DNA of 64,000 nucleotides, from assembly GCF_003634585.1 (NCBI RefSeq), contig NZ_RBLG01000005.1:62001-126000 (forward strand). Direction: 5' to 3'. Position numbers and translations under genes: made by a program. Below the pieces are notes generated by a model. That model saw nothing but the letters and a program-made list of their open reading frames with translations, had not been told where the DNA came from and did no database searches. The stretch is from Gillisia mitskevichiae. Its GTDB lineage: Bacteria; Bacteroidota; Bacteroidia; Flavobacteriales; Flavobacteriaceae. This document shows positions 50,870 to 59,464 of the stretch, piece by piece. How positions within the stretch are numbered: position 1 is the first letter of the stretch; every line of letters begins with the position of its first letter.

Positions 50870-52524
50870 TTTTATTAAAACTCCTAAATCAGTTTTCTGT
50901 AAAAGTTACACTTATTGCGGTACTCACTTTGCTTTTAATGTTTAGCTGTAAAAACAACAATGAAGATACTTCGGAAATAGATCCAATACAGGAAATATCT
51001 GAAAACACTCCACTCGGGACTAAAAAATCTATTTCAAAAATTCTCTCCAACCCTCTAGCAGAAGAATTATTTTTAAGCGACTCTGTTAAGAAATTTTATG
51101 CTGAAAGAGAAAACTCCTCTGCATGGAGTAATAATGAAATGCGAAAAGATTTTATTGAAATTCTTAAAAACGCTGAAGTTGAAGGTCTATATTTTGCAGA
51201 TTATCATGGTAAGGAAATTGAAAATATTGAGTCCAGTTTAAACTCTCAAAATAATGATGAAAAAAGTAGGTATGACATTTTGCTTACAGATGCCTACTTT
51301 CAATTCGGTAGCCACTTACTAAATGGTAAAACCGATCCACAAAAAATTCATGAGATCTTCGATATCCCAAAAAATCGGGAAAATCTTAGTCTTCTTCTTA
51401 AAAACGCATTGGCTCAAAATAATTTAGATCTTGCATTTAATAAGCTAAGGCCTAATCATCCGGTATATAACCAACTCATCACCTCTTTAAAGGTTTATAA
51501 AGAAAAGATGTTGGATTCTGATAAATTCCAGGAAATTGATGGCGGAGAAATGATAAAACCTGGAATGCAAGATGTTAGATTACCAAAAATAAAGTTTAGA
51601 CTCATGGCGCTAGGATATCTAAAAGATATAGATACTTTTAGTAATGATCATTCCCGGCCAGTCCAAGATGCAATTAAACAATTGCAACTAGAGAATGGAC
51701 TGTTATCTGATGGTATTATTGGAAACAGCACCATTAAATTATTAAATATTGATTATAAAGACAGATACAACCAAATTCTAGCCAATCTTGAACGTTGGCG
51801 ATGGTATCCTAGAGACCTTGGAGATCATTATATCTTAGTAAATATTGCTAACTATCACTTGGATGTTGTTAAGAACGACGAGCTTGTGAGAAGCCATAAA
51901 ACAATGGTGGGTACAGATATTAGAAAAACCCCAATCTTTTCAGAAGAAATAAAATATATTGTTTTTAATCCCAATTGGACGATCCCTCCAACCATAAAGA
52001 CAAAGGATGTGATTCCGGGAGCGAGAAAAGATCCAAATTATCTTAACCGAAAAAAGATAGACGTCTATAGTTCCAATGGTGTAAAGCTGGATCCAAGTGA
52101 AGTAGATTGGAATAGTAATAAAGTAAAATCCTATACTTATAGACAAAAACCTGGAAGCTCGAACCCGTTGGGCAAAGTAAAAATTATTTACCCAAACAAA
52201 CACTTGATCTATTTACACGATACGCCTTCTAAATCTCTTTTTTCACGGAATTCCAGAGCGCAAAGTTCTGGCTGTATTAGAGTAGAACATGTAATGGAAC
52301 TTGCTGAATATTTATTGAGCGATCAGCCAACCTATAAAACAGAAAAAATTAATGAAATTCTAGAAACTGGAAAGCTGACAGAAGTTAGGGTGCAACAACG
52401 AGTGAAGGTGCATCATTTATACTGGACAGCATGGTTAGAAAATGAAAAACCGAGGTTTACAGAAGACATTTATAATTACGACGAAAAGATTATAAAGGAA
52501 CTAAATAAGGTTTCTAAGCCTTGA
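50866..52524 (+). CDS. L,D-transpeptidase (YcbB/LdtD-like) lipoprotein
   Basis: The 552-residue protein has an N-terminal lipoprotein-type signal (LLLMFSCKNNNE), a long periplasmic N-terminal region, a peptidoglycan-binding-like domain (about 230-300: QDAIKQLQLENGLLSDGIIGNSTIKLL), and a YkuD catalytic domain (about 320-480). The catalytic Cys470 is in SSGCIRVEH, with the preceding HDTPSKSLF. It forms 3-3 cross-links or attaches proteins to peptidoglycan. Its 3' end overlaps the convergent second L,D-transpeptidase by 11 nt. Confidence 0.92.
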   Translation: MILLKLLNQFSVKVTLIAVLTLLLMFSCKNNNEDTSEIDPIQEISENTPLGTKKSISKILSNPLAEELFLSDSVKKFYAERENSSAWSNNEMRKDFIEILKNAEVEGLYFADYHGKEIENIESSLNSQNNDEKSRYDILLTDAYFQFGSHLLNGKTDPQKIHEIFDIPKNRENLSLLLKNALAQNNLDLAFNKLRPNHPVYNQLITSLKVYKEKMLDSDKFQEIDGGEMIKPGMQDVRLPKIKFRLMALGYLKDIDTFSNDHSRPVQDAIKQLQLENGLLSDGIIGNSTIKLLNIDYKDRYNQILANLERWRWYPRDLGDHYILVNIANYHLDVVKNDELVRSHKTMVGTDIRKTPIFSEEIKYIVFNPNWTIPPTIKTKDVIPGARKDPNYLNRKKIDVYSSNGVKLDPSEVDWNSNKVKSYTYRQKPGSSNPLGKVKIIYPNKHLIYLHDTPSKSLFSRNSRAQSSGCIRVEHVMELAEYLLSDQPTYKTEKINEILETGKLTEVRVQQRVKVHHLYWTAWLENEKPRFTEDIYNYDEKIIKELNKVSKP

Positions 52525-53251
52525 TCATTTCAGAATCATTTAAATAAGTTTTATCTGCAGAGTGAATATAGATGACCGACTTATTTTTTATAACATCTAT
52601 AATATCATTATTAAGTGCGGTAGGTAACGCAGGACAACCATAACTTCTTCCCAGTCTTCCCAATTTATTAGCAAAGGAAGGATTTGCATAACTAGCACCG
52701 TGAACTACAACATAACGCTCTCTAGCTTTAGAGTTAAACTGTTTTTCCATTCCATCTATAAACATGGAGTAACCGTTCTTACCATAGTAAGTTTCTCCAG
52801 TTACATAAAAACCTAACGAACTTTGTAAAGAATTCACTTTATTAGAAAACTTTGTAGCAAATTCGCTTCCCGTATTCTTACCATGAGCTACAACCGTATG
52901 GAATAAAACTTTGTTATTAGCCATATCTAAAACCCACATTCTTTTTTTTGTAGAGGAAAGGGTAAAATCTATAATTGTAAGAATGTTTTTATCAAATGCA
53001 TTTTGTTCGGATAATTTATAGTAACCAATCATTCCATTCTTAAAACTGTCCAAATCTGGAACACTTGCATTATTATCTACAAATTCAGTATATACCTTAT
53101 TAATTTCTTCTTCAAAAGTTAAGTTTATTTTGACCGTTTCTTTTAATGCAACTGGATTTTCCGTGATGTTAGTTGCATCAAGCGTTTCGGTGGTGGTAAA
53201 AGCAAAAGAAAAAGTAAGGAAAGTAAGTACGGTTAGAAATTTATACGACAT
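52514..53251 (-). CDS. Murein L,D-transpeptidase, YkuD_2 family, secreted
   Basis: The 245-residue protein has a signal peptide (about 1-20) and a catalytic domain of the second L,D-transpeptidase type: MWVLDMANNKVLFHTVVAHGK, then VVVHGASYANPSFA with His184, and GRSYGCPALP with catalytic Cys206. This family has many members in Bacteroidota. It should act on peptidoglycan in the periplasm. It lies tail to tail with the unrelated YcbB-like enzyme, so the two may share a transcription end. Confidence 0.9.
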   Translation of the reverse strand: MSYKFLTVLTFLTFSFAFTTTETLDATNITENPVALKETVKINLTFEEEINKVYTEFVDNNASVPDLDSFKNGMIGYYKLSEQNAFDKNILTIIDFTLSSTKKRMWVLDMANNKVLFHTVVAHGKNTGSEFATKFSNKVNSLQSSLGFYVTGETYYGKNGYSMFIDGMEKQFNSKARERYVVVHGASYANPSFANKLGRLGRSYGCPALPTALNNDIIDVIKNKSVIYIHSADKTYLNDSEMIKA

Positions 53252-53667
53252 AAAGAAATTAAAATTATTGAGAATTGTTAATATTTTCCAAACATTATGC
53301 CAACTTACAAAAATAAAATCAGAACAAGTCTTTTACCGTGTTTTATTTACTCTTTAGCGATAAAAACATTTAATTGACTTGTATTCAAATAATTAAATTT
53401 TACTTTATTGGACACAATAGATATGATAACGACTACTACCCAGTTTTATTTTATGAAATCTTAAAAAAAATTAAGAAAATTTAACGGTTAAAATTTTAAG
53501 GTTTTATAATTTCTTATTTCAAAATGATCTCAGGACTATATACCTTAAACTTTTCATTTTTGATGATCTAAAAAATTTAATTAAAGTTTGATTTTAATAA
53601 AATATTAATAGGACTATTTTAACAAGCCTACTTATAGTTTATATCTTTACACCCTTACAAGTAACCT
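53252..53667. other. 416-nt intergenic stretch without a gene
   Basis: This very A+T-rich divergent gap between the YkuD_2 gene and gpmI holds no open frame beyond about 20 codons that looks coding. A 7-of-8 -7 box (TATCTTTA, 53642-53649) lies 18 nt before gpmI. No stable hairpin or repeat was seen. A long promoter/leader region is the best reading. Confidence 0.4.
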
Positions 53668-55185
53668 ATGAACAAGAAAGTACTTCTTATGATTTTGGAT
53701 GGCTGGGGAATCACTCAGGATCCTAAAGTTTCTGCAATTTCCAAAGCCAACACTCCTTTTATAGACAGTCTATTTAAAAATTATCCAAATGCACAACTTC
53801 TTACTCACGGAATGAATGTAGGATTACCAGATGGACAAATGGGTAACAGCGAGGTTGGACATATGAACTTAGGTGCGGGAAGAATTGTTTATCAAGATCT
53901 TGCAAAGATAAATTTGGCTGTTCAAAACAACAGCCTAATAAGTGAGCCCGTATTAGAACAAGCCTTTGATTATGCAGTTAAGCACAATAAACCTATTCAT
54001 TTTATGGGTTTAGTAAGTGATGGTGGCGTACATTCTCATATCAATCATTTAAAAGGTTTATTAAGCGCTGCTGAAGAGTTTGGGGTGAAAGAGAAATACG
54101 TTCATGCATTTACAGATGGTCGTGATGTAGATCCAAAGTCTGGCGTGAATTTTATTGCTGAAATTGAAGAACATTTAAAGAAAACGAATAGCAAATTAGC
54201 TTCAGTTATAGGAAGATATTTTGCTATGGATAGAGATAAGCGCTGGGAACGAGTTAAGAAAGCATATGATCTTATTGTATCTGGAATAGGCCATAAAACC
54301 ACCAATGCTGTTGAAGCAATTTCAGAAAGCTATAACAATGGTATTACAGATGAGTTTATAGAGCCAATAGTACTTACTAATGAAGCTGGGCAGCCAGTTG
54401 CAACTTTAAAAGATGATGAAGTTGTAATTTTCTTCAACTTTAGAACAGATAGAGGACGACAATTGACACAGGTGCTAACTCAGGAAGATATGCCACAGTT
54501 TTCTATGAAGAAAATGCCTTTGTATTATGTTACTTTGACTAAATATGATGATAGTTTTACCAATATAAATATTGTCTTCAAAAAAGAGAATATCAAGACC
54601 ACGTTAGGGGAAGTATTGGAATATATGGGGAAAACTCAAATTAGAATCGCCGAAACAGAGAAATATCCTCACGTTACCTTTTTCTTTTCAGGCGGAAGAG
54701 AAAAACCATTTAAGGGCGAAACACGAATAATGTGCAATTCTCCAAAGGTTGCCACCTATGATCTGCAGCCCGAAATGAGTGCTTATGAAATTAGAGATAA
54801 AATTATTCCAGAGCTAAAATCTAGAAAAACAGATTTTATATGTCTTAATTTTGCTAATCCAGATATGGTAGGCCATACCGGGGTTATGGAAGCGGCTGTA
54901 AAAGCTTGTGAAGTGGTAGATGAGTGTGCACAAAAAGTAGTAGAAACAGCTATAGATAATGATTATAGCATTTTGTTAATTGCAGATCATGGTAACTGTG
55001 AAGTAATGATGAATGCAGATGGGTCACCAAACACTTCCCATACCATCAATCCAGTGCCTGTAATATTAGTAGATAAAGATATAAAATCCATAAAAAATGG
55101 TAATTTAGGAGATATAGCTCCGACTATTCTTAAGTTAATGGGAATTACCAAACCAGAATTAATGACCCAAGAACCTTTAATTTAA
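53668..55185 (+). CDS. gpmI: 2,3-bisphosphoglycerate-independent phosphoglycerate mutase
   Basis: The 505-residue dimanganese enzyme interconverts 3- and 2-phosphoglycerate in glycolysis. The nucleophile Ser61 lies in MGNSEVGHMNLGAGR. VHAFTDGRDVDPKSG, RYFAMDRDKRWER and the metal-binding LLIADHGNCEVM with NTSHTINPVP follow in the right order. Length is normal. The small thioredoxin-like lipoprotein gene begins 15 nt later, so the two may be co-transcribed. Confidence 0.96.
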   Translation: MNKKVLLMILDGWGITQDPKVSAISKANTPFIDSLFKNYPNAQLLTHGMNVGLPDGQMGNSEVGHMNLGAGRIVYQDLAKINLAVQNNSLISEPVLEQAFDYAVKHNKPIHFMGLVSDGGVHSHINHLKGLLSAAEEFGVKEKYVHAFTDGRDVDPKSGVNFIAEIEEHLKKTNSKLASVIGRYFAMDRDKRWERVKKAYDLIVSGIGHKTTNAVEAISESYNNGITDEFIEPIVLTNEAGQPVATLKDDEVVIFFNFRTDRGRQLTQVLTQEDMPQFSMKKMPLYYVTLTKYDDSFTNINIVFKKENIKTTLGEVLEYMGKTQIRIAETEKYPHVTFFFSGGREKPFKGETRIMCNSPKVATYDLQPEMSAYEIRDKIIPELKSRKTDFICLNFANPDMVGHTGVMEAAVKACEVVDECAQKVVETAIDNDYSILLIADHGNCEVMMNADGSPNTSHTINPVPVILVDKDIKSIKNGNLGDIAPTILKLMGITKPELMTQEPLI

Positions 55186-55200
55186 TACAAGTAGAATAAT

Positions 55201-55797
55201 ATGAAAATTAGTTTATACCTTTTAGCATTCGCATTTTTGGCAAGTTGTGGTAACGCAAGTAAAACAACAAATACTACCGAATCTACTACAACATCGGCTT
55301 CAACTAATAGTTCACCCGAGGTAGCTGTAGAAGTAGAAACTAAATCTAATATGCAACAAGGAATGTTAGTAGGAGAATTTAATAAAGCAGATCTAGAACA
55401 AGAAGCGTTTTCTAAATGGTTCAATGATGGATATAATGAATTTAATCCTTCCCCTGAAGCCATGGCTACGATAAAAAAGAATATTTCAGACTATGAGATA
55501 GTTGCCTTTATGGGAACTTGGTGTCCAGATAGCAGAAGGGAGACTCCAAAGGTATTCAAGATCTTAGAAGAAGCTGGTTATGATATGTCTAAACTTACTT
55601 TTTATGGAGTAAATAGACAAAAGACAACTACAGATAATATTGAAAAAGAATTTGAATTAAATAGAGTTCCAACTGTGATCTTTTTAAAAGATGGAAAAGA
55701 AGTAAATCGTTTTGTAGAATATCCAAGAGAATCTATAGAAGAAGATTTTGCTAAAATTGTTTCTGGAGAAGAGTACAAGAACTCCTATGCCAACTAA
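55201..55797 (+). CDS. Thioredoxin-fold lipoprotein with a single active-site cysteine
   Basis: The 198-residue protein has a lipoprotein signal (FAFLASCGNAS), a Thr/Ser-rich linker, and a thioredoxin-like domain (about 90-190). The active-site region is GTWCPDSRRETP, so the usual CxxC is reduced to CxxS, with only the nucleophilic cysteine. The cis-proline segment RVPTVIFLKDGKEV is intact. Such monothiol forms may reduce mixed disulfides or act as chaperones in the periplasm. It follows gpmI by 15 nt. Confidence 0.85.
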   Translation: MKISLYLLAFAFLASCGNASKTTNTTESTTTSASTNSSPEVAVEVETKSNMQQGMLVGEFNKADLEQEAFSKWFNDGYNEFNPSPEAMATIKKNISDYEIVAFMGTWCPDSRRETPKVFKILEEAGYDMSKLTFYGVNRQKTTTDNIEKEFELNRVPTVIFLKDGKEVNRFVEYPRESIEEDFAKIVSGEEYKNSYAN

Positions 55798-55852
55798 TAA
55801 ATAGAAGAATATCCCTACAATATTGTGAATTTTATTAACGCATTTTTCTTAG

Positions 55853-55860
55853 TAATTTTG
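55853..55860 (+). promoter_or_regulatory. -7 promoter box of the HAD-map operon, 4 nt before the start codon
   Basis: TAATTTTG matches TAnnTTTG exactly, followed by CAGC and the ATG at 55865. It implies a leaderless or near-leaderless transcript. Confidence 0.6.
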
Positions 55861-55864
55861 CAGC

Positions 55865-56296
55865 ATGTATAGTACCAAAACCATTGCTGTAGATTTTGAT
55901 GGAACTATAGTAGAAAATAGGTACCCGGAAATTGGTAAACCTATCCTTTTTGCAATAGAAACATTACTCCACCTACAGAAAGATGGGCATTTATTGATCC
56001 TGTGGACCTATAGGTCTGGTAAAGAATTACGCGAAGCTGTGAAATTCTGCAATCAAAAAGGGATCGATTTTTATGCTGTAAATAAAAGTTACCCCGAAGA
56101 GATATACGACGAGTCGCTGAGTAGAAAAATTCAGGCAGACATTTTTATTGATGATAGAAATATTGGCGGACTTCGCGGTTGGGGTGAAATTTATCATGAA
56201 TTATCCTCCTCCCCAGAGAAAGCAAAGTTTACAAATAAGAAGAAAAAAGAAATATCAGGTAAGCGAATCCTGAATTTTATTAAATCGAAATTATGA
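55865..56296 (+). CDS. HAD-superfamily hydrolase, BT0820-like
   Basis: The 143-residue protein has HAD motif I as AVDFDGTIVE (nucleophile Asp in DFDGT), a TYRS-type motif II (LWTYRSGKE), and the final acidic motif DIFIDDRNIGG. The short length and the order match the BT_0820-type cap-less HAD group. It overlaps map by 4 nt (ATGA). It may dephosphorylate a small metabolite; the substrate is unknown. Confidence 0.85.
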   Translation: MYSTKTIAVDFDGTIVENRYPEIGKPILFAIETLLHLQKDGHLLILWTYRSGKELREAVKFCNQKGIDFYAVNKSYPEEIYDESLSRKIQADIFIDDRNIGGLRGWGEIYHELSSSPEKAKFTNKKKKEISGKRILNFIKSKL

Positions 56297-57108
56297 TTAT
56301 ATCCAAAAGCAAAGAGGAAATTGAATTAATGCGTGAGAGTGCTTTGGTTGTTTCTAGGACATTAGGAATGTTAGCTTCAGAAATAAAACCCGGGATCACC
56401 ACATTAAAATTAGACAAATTAGCTGAAGAGTATATTAGAGAACAGAATGCCATACCTGGATTCTTAGGTTTGTATGACTTTCCAAATACGTTATGCATGA
56501 GCCCTAATGCACAAGTGGTTCATGGAATTCCTAATAATAATCCTTTAGTTGAAGGTGATATTATTTCTATTGATTGTGGAGCCATAAAAAATGGATTTTA
56601 TGGAGATCATGCTTATACTTTTCCTATTGGCGAGGTTGCAGAGGAAACCAAAAAATTATTACAAGTTACAAAAGAATCACTTTACGAAGGCATCAACGAA
56701 TTTAGAGCTGGCAAACGAGTTGGTGACGTTGGGTACGCTATTCAAAAATATTGCGAAGATCATGGTTACGGGGTAGTTAGAGAGCTTGTAGGTCATGGTT
56801 TAGGTAAAACCATGCACGAGGATCCAGAAATGCCGAATTACGGCAAAAGAGGGCGCGGGAAAAAATTTATTGAAGGAATGGTTGTAGCTATAGAGCCTAT
56901 GATCAATCTTGGAACAAAAAATATCAATCAGCTTAATGATGGCTGGACAATTCTAACTGCAGATAATAAACCTAGTGCGCATTTTGAACATAATGTAGCA
57001 TTGGTAGATGGAAAGCCAGAATTGCTTTCTACCTTTAAATATATCTACGAAGCATTAGGAATTACAAGTAACGAAGAAGACAAATTTAGATCTAAAGTTT
57101 ATGGTTAA
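56293..57108 (+). CDS. map: Type I methionine aminopeptidase
   Basis: The 271-residue metalloenzyme removes the initiator methionine from nascent proteins. Metal ligands are visible in order: Asp in ISIDCGAIKNGFYGDHAYTF (two Asp), His in ELVGHGLGKTMHEDP, Glu in VVAIEPMINLG, and the final Glu in HFEHNVALV. It sits inside an overlapping operon, with the HAD gene before it (4-nt overlap) and the NUMOD4-like gene after it (8-nt overlap). It is not in the ribosomal protein operon, so this may be a second Map copy. Confidence 0.95.
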   Translation: MIISKSKEEIELMRESALVVSRTLGMLASEIKPGITTLKLDKLAEEYIREQNAIPGFLGLYDFPNTLCMSPNAQVVHGIPNNNPLVEGDIISIDCGAIKNGFYGDHAYTFPIGEVAEETKKLLQVTKESLYEGINEFRAGKRVGDVGYAIQKYCEDHGYGVVRELVGHGLGKTMHEDPEMPNYGKRGRGKKFIEGMVVAIEPMINLGTKNINQLNDGWTILTADNKPSAHFEHNVALVDGKPELLSTFKYIYEALGITSNEEDKFRSKVYG

Positions 57109-57664
57109 GAATTTCCGACAAGAGCAATGGGTAACCTACCACGATGAATCATGGCAGGATAGATTTGTGTATAAAATCTCCAACCATGGAAGAGTAATAA
57201 GTTTCGTTAAAAACCCAGAAGGCGAACTTATAAAAGGTGGTAGAACTGCAGGCTATTTATCTTTTGTAGTGAATCTAAAAAATGGAAAAAAGAAGAATTA
57301 TTATTTCCATAGAATCATCGCCGAGTGTTTTCTTGAAAAGAAAGAAGATGATCTTTTTGTGATCCATAAAAATTATAAGAAACAAGAAAACCAAGTTTCA
57401 AACTTAGCATGGACCAATAAAGAAGAATGGACAAAACATCAGTTTGGGAATCCTAATGTAAAGGAGAACAAAATGAAGCGTAAGCTAAGACAAGTAACCT
57501 CCTATTCTAAATTAAGCTACTCGCAGGCAGTAATTTTAAAAAAGAAATTATTAGATCCAAATAGAAAAACTAGAATACGCATATTAGCTAAGCAATTTGG
57601 AGTTTCTGAAATGCAGCTATACAGAATAAAATCTGGTGAGAACTGGGGTGATATTGAGGTATGA
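57101..57664 (+). CDS. NUMOD4/HNH-like protein with C-terminal helix-turn-helix
   Basis: The 187-residue protein begins with a NUMOD4-like segment (VYKISNHGRVISF, residues about 25-37). An HNH_3-like region follows (YYFHRIIAECFLEK to VSNLAW), where the usual VNHxDGNKxNN core reads VIHKNYKKQENQ. The third part is a basic helix-turn-helix (SYSQAVILKKKLL, RILAKQFGVSEMQLYRIKSG). NUMOD4-HNH proteins are homing endonucleases, but here the gene is fixed between map and a methyltransferase by 8-nt and 4-nt overlaps and the catalytic centre is altered. A DNA-binding regulator or a domesticated nuclease is likely. Confidence 0.75.
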   Translation: MVKNFRQEQWVTYHDESWQDRFVYKISNHGRVISFVKNPEGELIKGGRTAGYLSFVVNLKNGKKKNYYFHRIIAECFLEKKEDDLFVIHKNYKKQENQVSNLAWTNKEEWTKHQFGNPNVKENKMKRKLRQVTSYSKLSYSQAVILKKKLLDPNRKTRIRILAKQFGVSEMQLYRIKSGENWGDIEV

Positions 57665-58428
57665 TCCAAAAGGCATTTAAATTTTTTCTGAATAAAATTC
57701 CACGTCCGTTATTAATTAGAGCCAGTTATTTAATTAGACCGGTGATAGCATTAGGTTTGAGAGGCTCAAAATATACAGATCCTATAGACGGGAAATCCTT
57801 TCGTAAGTTTTTACCTTATGGGTACGAGCAACAACGGGAAAATGTACTTTCTCCCTCTACCCTCTCCCTAGAACGTCATCGATTACTGTGGCTATATTTA
57901 AAAAATGAAACGGGGCTTTTCACTGAAAAAATTAAGCTTTTACATTTCGCTCCGGAACAGGCTTTTTATAAGCGCTTCCAAAAAATGGAAAATCTAAAGT
58001 ATACAACTACAGACCTTAATTCCCCCTTAGCAGATGTAAAAGCTGATATTTGCAATTTACCTTTTAAAGATAACTCTTTCAATTTTATACTTTGTAATCA
58101 TGTTTTGGAGCATATTCCAGATGATACAAAGGCAATGAAAGAACTTTATAGAGTTTTGTCACCGGGTGGGATCGCAATTCTACAGATTCCTCAAGAATTA
58201 AACAGAGCTACCACCTTTGAAGATAATTCTATCACCTCCAAAAAGGAAAGAGCAAGGATCTTTGGGCAATATGATCATGTTCGGGTTTATGGGAGAGATT
58301 ATTTTGATAAGCTAAGAAGTATAGGTTTTAAGGTGAAAGAAGTGGATTATACAAATATGTTGACTCCTTCAGAAATTGACTCATATAGGCTAGCTCCAGG
58401 AGAGGTCATTCCAGTTTGCTCAAAGTAA
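57661..58428 (+). CDS. Class I SAM-dependent methyltransferase
   Basis: The 255-residue protein has a methyltransferase_11-type core: a modified motif I in KLLHFAPEQAFYKRF, KYTTTDLNSPLADVKADI with the acidic residue, and NFILCNHVLEHIPDDTKAMKELYRVLSPGG. The glycine-rich motif I is unusual (HFAPE rather than DxGxG), a trait seen in a Bacteroidota-specific group. It starts in the stop of the NUMOD4-like gene (ATGA), so it is the last gene of the HAD-map operon. The methyl acceptor is unknown. Confidence 0.87.
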   Translation: MIQKAFKFFLNKIPRPLLIRASYLIRPVIALGLRGSKYTDPIDGKSFRKFLPYGYEQQRENVLSPSTLSLERHRLLWLYLKNETGLFTEKIKLLHFAPEQAFYKRFQKMENLKYTTTDLNSPLADVKADICNLPFKDNSFNFILCNHVLEHIPDDTKAMKELYRVLSPGGIAILQIPQELNRATTFEDNSITSKKERARIFGQYDHVRVYGRDYFDKLRSIGFKVKEVDYTNMLTPSEIDSYRLAPGEVIPVCSK

Positions 58429-58432
58429 GAAC

Positions 58433-59464
58433 TTATTCGGTTCTCAGAACTTTTTTAAATCCGGGAGTGCTAAAGACTTTTACTTCTTCATCTTCAGCAT
58501 AAATAAAATAAACATCCACATCTTTGATTTTAGATAACATTTCTTGAGAACGCTCCAGCCCCAAAGCCATAAATGCTGTTGCATAACCATCTGCTAATGC
58601 ACAATTTTTAGCCAGTACAGAAGCGCTTAATAAATTACTCTTTTCAGACCTTCCTGTTATAGGATTTATAGTATGAACATACCGTTGACCGTTCAAGGAA
58701 TCTAATCTAAATTTTCTGTAATTTCCAGAAGTTGCCATTCCCCTATCTTTTAGATATAATGTAGCTTCAAATTCCCGCTCCCCTTCTTTTTGTAATGGAT
58801 CGTCTATAGCTACCACCCAAGGTTCTTCAGAATCCATATTAGAACCTTTTGCCACGAGCTCTCCTCCTACTTCTACTAAATAATTAGCTACCTTTTTAGA
58901 ATTCAAATATTCAGCGATCACATCTACTGTAAAGCCCTTCGCTATTGCATTAAAATCTAAATATATTCCGGGAAGATCCTTAACAATTCTATTTTCAGAA
59001 GTAAGCTTAAGCTTATTGAGACCGACATATTGTAACAAAGAGTCTATTATACGGGTATTTAAGCTGTCCTTTCTACTCTCCGGACCAAAACCATAAGCAT
59101 TTACCAAATTGCCAACTGTGGGATCAAAAAAGCCATTACTCTCCAAGTAAATTTTTTCTGAAGCTTTAAAAACTTTTTTGAAGTTATTATCTATTACAAT
59201 GGAAGTGTCTCCAGTATTGATCTTAGAGATATCTGAATCCGGTTGGTAGGTACTCATAGACCTATTAATCACTTCAAAAATAGAATCCAATCCTTTTTCT
59301 ATTGGAAGTTCTGTATCATGAAAAAATTTCACTTGATAGGTTGTTCCTAAAGCTTCACCTGTAAAAACTTGAGCCTTCTGGTTCTTAGCACAGCTAGTAA
59401 TTAGAAATCCAAATGAAAAGGTGACTAGTACTATTTTGAATTTAAATCTCTTGTAGACCTTCAT
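58433..59464 (-). CDS. apbE: FAD:protein FMN transferase, lipoprotein
   Basis: The 343-residue ApbE enzyme attaches FMN covalently to threonines of target flavoproteins in the periplasm. The lipobox is LITSCAKNQ (Cys25). Landmarks are ALGTTYQVKFFH, IYLDFNAIAKGFTVDVIA and NYLVEVGGELVAKG, plus VHTINPITGRS. Its natural targets are NqrB and NqrC, encoded just upstream in the same direction. It overlaps the 119-residue gene by 23 nt. Confidence 0.95.
   Translation of the reverse strand: MKVYKRFKFKIVLVTFSFGFLITSCAKNQKAQVFTGEALGTTYQVKFFHDTELPIEKGLDSIFEVINRSMSTYQPDSDISKINTGDTSIVIDNNFKKVFKASEKIYLESNGFFDPTVGNLVNAYGFGPESRKDSLNTRIIDSLLQYVGLNKLKLTSENRIVKDLPGIYLDFNAIAKGFTVDVIAEYLNSKKVANYLVEVGGELVAKGSNMDSEEPWVVAIDDPLQKEGEREFEATLYLKDRGMATSGNYRKFRLDSLNGQRYVHTINPITGRSEKSNLLSASVLAKNCALADGYATAFMALGLERSQEMLSKIKDVDVYFIYAEDEEVKVFSTPGFKKVLRTE

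Noticed and set aside
57101-57664. Intron or intein insertion in map or the methyltransferase
   Set aside because: Both flanking genes are complete and uninterrupted, and the HNH-like gene overlaps their ends rather than splitting them.
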